The notes beneath the pieces are model-generated. The model was given only the letters and a program-made list of their open reading frames with translations. It was not told the DNA's origin and made no database searches. Position numbers and translations under genes: made by a program. From the NCBI GenBank assembly GCA_004431415.1, contig QPMI01000569.1, positions 1-64,000 of the forward strand: a stretch of DNA of 64,000 bases, in the 5' to 3' direction. Positions 58,608 through 64,000 of the stretch are shown piece after piece (the first letter of the stretch is position 1; every line of letters begins with the position of its first letter). This DNA comes from Cyanophora paradoxa (taxonomy: Eukaryota > Glaucocystophyceae > Cyanophorales > Cyanophoraceae).

Positions 58608-61600
58608 TCACTCGGCCCAGGAGACCTTGGGCCGGTGCGGGGGAAGGTCTTGGCCCTGCCCCGCGTCGCTGGCGCGCGCCGGCGCCGCCGCGGCCGAGCC
58701 CGAGGCGGCGGCCGCGGCGCCCGAGGCGGCGCCGGCGGACGGGCTCGCCGAGCCGGGCGCGAGGTTGAGCTTGGGCACGCTCGGGTGCTGCGCCTGGGCC
58801 GCGGGGGAGGACGAGGCGGGGGCCGAGGAGGGCCCGGCCACGGCCGGAGCCGGCGCCGGGGAGCGCCAGAGCCCGCTCGGCTGGCTCCCGGGCAGCGCCG
58901 CCCCCCCGATCGGCTCCCCGGCGACGGGGCTCGGCCCCCCCGAGCCCCCCGGCACCGCCGCGCCAGTCAGGTCCCGCCCGCTCGTGCTGTTCCCGGGCGT
59001 GATGCGCCGCAGCTTCTCTGCGGGAGGAGTGAGCGCGCGGGCCAAGGTTGAAGGGGGGCGCGCGGGGCCCCTCGCTGCGCACCGATCTCCTCGCGGAGCT
59101 GGGCGTTGCTGCGGGTGCCGGTCTCGAGCTCCTTGATGAGGCCCGACTGCTCGGAGACCTGCAGCTCGACGCGCTCCGCCAGCGTCAGGTCCTCCGCCCC
59201 CTCGCTGCCGCCCCGCCCCGCCCTCAGCGGCGCCCCCCGGGGGAGGGGCGGGATGGGGAGGGGCGGACTTGGCGCCGACGAGGAGGACGCGGCGGGAGGA
59301 CTTCTCGGAGAAGGAGCCCGAGGGGCGGAGGACGCCCCGCACGGGGTTCGGCAGGGCCCCCGCCCCGTGCTGCAGCGCCTCCTGCATGCGCCTCGTCGCC
59401 GGGGGCGGCGGCGGGGGCGCTGCGGGGGGAGGGCGGGGGCCCGACCTGCTTGACCCGCTCGAGCTCCTCGTGGTACTGGCTGCGCAGCGCCCGCGACGAG
59501 GCGAGGACCTGCGCGCCGCCGGCCGGCGGTGAGGGCGGGCGGGGCGGGGCGAGGGGCCGGGGGGCCGGCACCTCGCGGAGGATGCTGTTCGAGCCGGCGA
59601 GCTGCGACTCGAGCGTCCGCATCGCCTCCGAGAGTGTGTCCTGCGCGCGCCGCTCAGGCGGGGGCGGGCACGACCCGAGAAGAAGGGCGGCGGGGGCAGG
59701 CGCCTTCTGGGCGACGGCGACGGCCGCCTCGTTGCGGGCGGCGGCGAGCTCGGACTCCTGCGGGGCGGCTCGGGCGGGGGCGGGGGAGGCAGGGAGGGGC
59801 GCGGGGGCCGGGGCGGGGGCGGACGAGGCGGCGGATCTGGGCGCGGGCCTCCTCGAGGAGCTGGCGGGTGGCGAGCAGCTCGTCCTGCTCCGAGCCCGAC
59901 GCGTTCTCCTGCCCGAACGGGCTCCGCGGCCGCTGCGGCGCCTCGCTCAGCTGCCGCTCCAGGAACGCCTGCCCAGAAACGCGTCAGGGGGAGAGGAGAG
60001 GCCGGGGCGATGGGGGGTACGCACGAGCTGCGCCGCCATCTGCTCGCGCCGCGCGTTCGTGCGCTCGATTGCGCCCTGAGCGCGGCCGGTCAGCCCCGGC
60101 CCACGCCCCCGCCCGCCGCAAGAAGAGCAACGCGCTAGGAGCTCCCATGAGGGCAGCGGCGCCCGGCGCCGGCGCAGCGATCTCGACGGATCGCGAAGCG
60201 GGCGGGCGGGCCGGGGCGCCGGCCGCGGGCTCCCGCGCACCTTCCTGAGGGACTTCATCTCGGCGAGGCGGCCCTCGAGGTAGTCCACCTCGGTGCCCAG
60301 CGAGCGCAGGAGCCTGCCCCGCCCCGCCCCAGCTCAGCGCCCGCGCCGGCGCCGGAGGCGGCGGAGGCGGCGGGCGCACATGCTGTCCGAGTCGAGGAAG
60401 TTGCCCTTCAGGAAGCGCATGTGGTCCACGAAAGCCTGCCGCGTGGCCGCTGAGGGAACGGCGCCGCGGAGGAGAAGGAAGAACAGTCGAGGGCGCACCT
60501 GGCGCATCTGGCGGATGGACGCGGCGTCGCAGTTCGCTTCGTTCTCCTCGACAAGGCGGACCATCTGCGGAGGGCTCAGCGGGCCCGGCGTGCGAGAGCG
60601 GCTGAGAAGGAGAAAGACCAGAAAAGAACCAACCTCGGCGTACACGATCGCGTTGTTCTCCACGCTCGATCCGTAGCAGAAGCGCTTCGCGAACTCGCCG
60701 CGCAGCTCCTCGCTGAGTCCCTGGCCCTCCCACAGCGACACCAGGCTGCGCGGCGCGTTAACGGGACAGCGAGCAGAACGGGCGGATCGGGGGCGGCCTT
60801 GACCGGTTCTTCAGGCGCTCGAACTGCTCCTCGTCGATTTGAGAAGCATTAACGTCGGGGCGGGGCGACGTGGCCTGGCTCTGCGGCGCCGAGGCCGAGC
60901 TCGAGGAGGCGCGCTGCCGAAGGGCGTCAGGACGGCCGCCGTTCGTCGGTACAAAGCAGAAGCACGCGGACCCCTGGCGACTTGCTGCTGTTGCGGCTAG
61001 ACGGCGCCTTCGACGAGGAGGCCGAGCCCGGGCGGGTCGACGGAGTACCGCCTGTGGAAGCACGGCGCGGGGGCTCGTTCCTGCGGGCGGCGCCGCGTCA
61101 TATCGACGAAGAGAGAGCAGCTAAGTGCTAGTGCCTTCATCAACGAATGATGCTTGGGGCAGACGCACTTCGAGAAGGAAACGGTCTGACGGGCGGCGCC
61201 CGAGGACCGCACACGAGCAGCACTGGCGATCGGCGCGCCAGCAGGAGCAGGACGGCTGTCGGAACCCGGAATGGGCTCGCGGATGTCGCCCTGGCTTTTC
61301 GATCGGCTCCGCTGGATGGTTGCGAGTCTATCCAGCTCATCAACCTGTCTTCGGCGGTCGGCGCAGGCCGGCGAGGAGAGAGTACACGGATGGATTGCCT
61401 GCACGATGCCGCGCTGAAGAGGGCGGCCGTACTCGTTGTGCGCGTTCAGCGAAGCCCGTCGAAGGTTTAGCCGCCCGCCCGACATCGTACGCTGCGGAAC
61501 GCGCTCCTCGTCTGACGGGGGCCGGTCACCGGAAGAGCGAGGAGACGTCTCTCCATCCTCGTCAGAGTCCCTGAGCCCGCGGCGCGTCAGGACCAGACTC

Positions 61601-61704
61601 AATGCAACCCTGCAACGCCCGCCCGAGGGGTCTAACCTGTGGTCAGAGAACGAAACGTGCTTGTTGCGGTCGCCGTGGTGTCCTGGGTGGTCCGATCCTT
61701 CCAT
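58608..61704 (-). CDS. Coiled-coil protein with PP1-docking-like motifs, unrecognised family
   Basis: The start MEGSDHPGHHGDRNKHVSFS is followed by a Ser/Arg-rich region (LRDSDEDGETSPRSSGDRPP, RQVDELDRLATIQRSRSKSQ). Central exons are helical and charged: NASQIDEEQFERLKNR, SLWEGQGLSEELRGEFAKRF, VVRLVEENEANCDAASIRQM, AFVDHMRFLKGNFLDSDSM, EVDYLEGRLAEMKSLRK, AIERTNARREQMAAQLV, LATRQLLEEARAQIRR, LRSQYHEELERVKQ and LAERVELQVSEQSGLIKELE, consistent with coiled coil. The C-terminal exon is Ala/Ser/Pro-rich and ends HRPKVSWAE. KHVSF near the N terminus and KVSW at the C terminus fit the RVxF pattern that binds protein phosphatase 1, and a third TVSFSK is similar. Exon chain is approximate. No family recognised; a cytoskeletal or centrosomal scaffold is a guess. 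Confidence 0.65.
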
Positions 61705-61784
61705 CGGCGCGCCGTCTGCAAGCTAGAGGGGTAGAGACTTCTGCGACCCCAAAGCAGAACACACAACGCCAGCACCTTTCCTGC
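61705..61784. promoter_or_regulatory. 80-base bidirectional promoter gap
   Basis: It separates the start codons of the coiled-coil gene (-) and the PG-repeat gene (+). Both starts sit in frame-consistent exons, so transcripts must start very close to, or overlap, each other. Confidence 0.4.
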
Positions 61785-64000
61785 ATGCTCACCGACGCCA
61801 GAAGTGAGTAGAGACGCGCTTGAGACTGGACAGAGCCGCGGGCGCATTGTAGCGATGAGCGACTCGGGATCCGCCGCAGGTTCGCGACCCTGCTCGCCCT
61901 CAGGGCCTGCCAGCTGCGCAGTAGCTAAGAGTGATCCGGCGTGCGGGTTCCTAGTCGCCGCAAGGGGATTCTGAAATAGTCCTAGCCGGACCTCGCGCCC
62001 GATCTGGCTAGCCGGCCGGGAGCTGCCGCCCGACGCAGCCGAGCCGAGCTGCAGCGCATCCTGCGCGCGTGCCAGTGCTAGTCTCCTGCCCGGCCTGAGG
62101 CCAGTGGCGGTCGCGCTGACCCTCGCCTCGCAGGCGGCGGCGAGGTGGTGCGCACGGTGAACGTGCTGGACCGGTGCGCTCCGGCCCGCGGCCTCCCGCG
62201 CCGGCGCCTCTCGGGGCTCTGACGGCGGCGCAGGAACCCGGACCTGCCGCACATGAGCGTGGCCGTCGTCCGCCGCTCCTTCTCCGAGGCGGTCCCGCAG
62301 CGCGGGGCGGGCGGCGGGGAGGCGCCCGAGGCCGACCCCGCGCTCCTGGGCGACACAAGCGTCGAGCCGGCCCCGCCGTCGCCGGCGCCCGGCTCGAAGC
62401 GCGGCGAGGGCGGCGGGGGCGACCCGGCGTACGAGGACGACGACTTCGAGAGCCACGACGCCGGCCGCGGCGCCTCGCGCGGGCGGCCGCCGAGGGCGCC
62501 CCGCCGGAGCCGGCCCCGGAAGCCGAGGCCGCGGCGGGGGACGAGGCGCCCGAGCCGCCGGAGCAGCCGCCGGCGCCGCCCGAGGCCGCAGCCGCCGCCC
62601 CGCGGCGGCCCCTCCGGAGGAGGAGCGCGGGGGAGAGCAGGCGGCGGAACCGGCGCCCGAGCCCGCGCCAGCCGCGGACGCGGCCGAGCCGGAGCCGGAG
62701 CCCGAGCCCGCAGCTGAACCGGAGGCGGAGCCCGAGGCGGCGGCCGAGGCACCAGCGCCGGCCGAGGCGGCGCCGGGGCCGAAGCAGAGGCGCCGGAGCC
62801 CGAGGCGGAGGCGGCGGAGGAGGAGGAGGAGGCGGCGCCCCCGCCGCCCCCGCCCCCGCCCCGCCGAAGCCGGCGCCGGCCGCGAAGCCGGCGGCGGCGG
62901 CCCGCCGGCCCCGCGATGCAGAAGAGCCAGTCCGAGCCGGCCATCCCCCGCGCCCGCCCCGAGACATCCCCTCCCCGGCCTCTCCACGGTGCCTCCCCCC
63001 GCCCCGCGCCCCCGCAGCGCCAGCGCCGGGGCGGGGGCGGGCGGGGCGTGACGGGGCGGCGGCAGGCGGCGTCGCTGCCGCGGGTGGTGACGGCGTCGAC
63101 GGCGTCGCGGGCGAACGCGTCGGGGCGGGGCGGCAGGTCGGCACGCCCGCCCCGGGGCGTACAGCCTCGAAGGACCCAACCGCTGGGCTCCCGCGGCTTC
63201 ACCATGCTCTCCCGCAAGATCCCCACCGCTCCCCCACGACTACAGTCCGCCCCGCCCCGCCCGCCCGCCCCGCCCCGCCCCGCCCCGCCCGCCCCGCCCC
63301 GCCCCGCCCCGCCCCGCCCCGCTGAGCGGGGGCTAGACCCGGTGGGCCCCGGGCGTACAACCCGCCCGTGGAGGTCGGCGAGAAGCGCGGCAACATGTGG
63401 ACCAGCACCAAGGGTCACGCCCTCGCCGTCAAGCGTCCGCCCCGCCCCGCCCCGCCCCGCCCCGCCCCCCCCCCCCCCCCCCCCCCCCCTCTTCGCCGGG
63501 CGCCGCCCCGCCCGGGCCCCGCTGAAGCCGTCGTCCGTGGACGCAGCCTCGCCCGTCCCCGACGTCGGCAAATGTGCGGCCACCGCCCGCCGCTCGCCCC
63601 GCCCCCCGCCCCGCCGGGGCGCGCTGACGGCTCCTCCGCGTGGCAGACAACCCGAGCTTCGAGGCGGTCTCGACGATGCCGTCGCCGCCGCGGCAGCGCT
63701 GGGGCAACGAGCGCCGCCTCAAGCACGGGCCCTCCGGTGCCCCCCGCGCCCCCGCCCGCCCCGCCCCGCCCCGCCCCTTGCCCCCGCCTGACGATCCGAT
63801 GCGCAGCGCCGTACCTTGGGGAGGGGTCCGCCCGCGAGAATCTCGGCACCTTCTCGCCGGGTCGGCGCATCCATGCCCCCGTGCCGCCCCCTCCCCGGGC
63901 CCTCGGCGCCTGACCCCGCCGCGCCCGCGCCCGTGCAGGCCCGGGCATCTACGACCCCAAGTACGAAGCCCAGCTGGTCCGCCCTACCCCTCTCCGCTTC
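61785..64000 (+). CDS. Protein with sperm-tail PG-rich-like repeats (partial, runs off the window)
   Basis: Exon 1 (61785-61803) encodes MLTDAR; a 330-base intron with donor gtgagt joins in frame to SGGEVVRTVNVLDR (from 62134), then NPDLPHMSVAVVRRSFSEAV. A long Glu/Pro/Ala-rich middle follows (62330-62900), then KSQSEPAIPRARP. Near the right end, short exons carry PGAYSLEG or GFTMLSRKIPT (alternative frames, about 63150-63210), PRAYNPPVEVGEKRGNMWTS (63350), NPSFEAVSTMPSPPRQRWGN (63650) and GPGIYDPKYEAQL (63940). The PG-x-Y cores resemble the STPG/SHIPPO repeats of cilium and sperm-tail microtubule proteins. Exons in the Pro/Ala region are not resolved and the gene continues beyond 64000. Confidence 0.55.

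Noticed and set aside
1-64000. Bacterial origin or a mobile prokaryotic island
   Set aside because: Dense introns and strictly eukaryotic families (CSN6, AP-2 mu, CHMP7, RWP-RK, F-box) throughout the window.

Overview
This is eukaryotic nuclear DNA. It is very GC-rich and gene-dense. The genes are cut by many short introns (about 60-100 bases) whose 3' ends usually carry a CTGAC/CTAAC-type branch point about 12-30 bases before the AG; many introns are C-rich runs such as gccccgccccg. The gene set (nuclear leucine-synthesis enzyme, RWP-RK plus PB1 regulator, CBM20 starch-binding protein, CEP164-like and other cilium-type proteins, secreted Ser/Pro-repeat protein) suggests a flagellated, starch-storing alga of the Archaeplastida. 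A glaucophyte such as Cyanophora would fit, but this is inference: no ribosomal or plastid marker is present to prove it.

Layout. 1-527: 3' end of 2-isopropylmalate synthase (+). 634-2885: F-box/leucine-rich-repeat gene (-). 3628-4495: unrecognised two-exon gene (-). 5893-10143: CEP164-like WW domain plus IQ-motif gene (-), divergent from a many-EGF protein with an EF-hand (10258-14898, +). 14899-18700: gene-poor stretch with two apparently identical 271-base copies of a tRNA-derived, SINE-like element. 18701-22241: NLP-like RWP-RK/PB1 transcription factor (+). 24842-42281: a giant secreted/membrane protein gene (+) whose centre is an 11-kb coding minisatellite of 42- and 54-base units. 42975-45093: CHMP7 (-), divergent from a dCTP pyrophosphatase (45271-46705, +). 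47267-49370: leucine-rich-repeat-like gene (-). 50582-53335: COP9 signalosome subunit 6 (-), holding a 170-base tandem satellite in one intron, divergent from the AP-2 mu subunit (53627-55920, +). 56788-58106: CBM20 starch-binding protein (-). 58608-61704: coiled-coil protein with PP1-docking-like motifs (-), divergent from a gene with sperm-tail PG-rich-like repeats (61785 to the window edge, +).

Four divergent gene pairs share gaps of only 80-291 bases, so bidirectional promoters look usual here. The genes do not form a pathway; they are ordinary eukaryotic neighbours in metabolism, ubiquitin/signalosome control, membrane traffic (AP-2, ESCRT-III), cilia and surface structure. The most striking item is the giant repeat gene. 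Its array stays open in all six frames and contains eight single-base losses in C runs that look more like sequencing errors than real frameshifts.

Gene models were assembled by eye from GT-AG (sometimes GC-AG) junctions and family similarity. CDS coordinates give the span from start to stop and include introns. No search was run.
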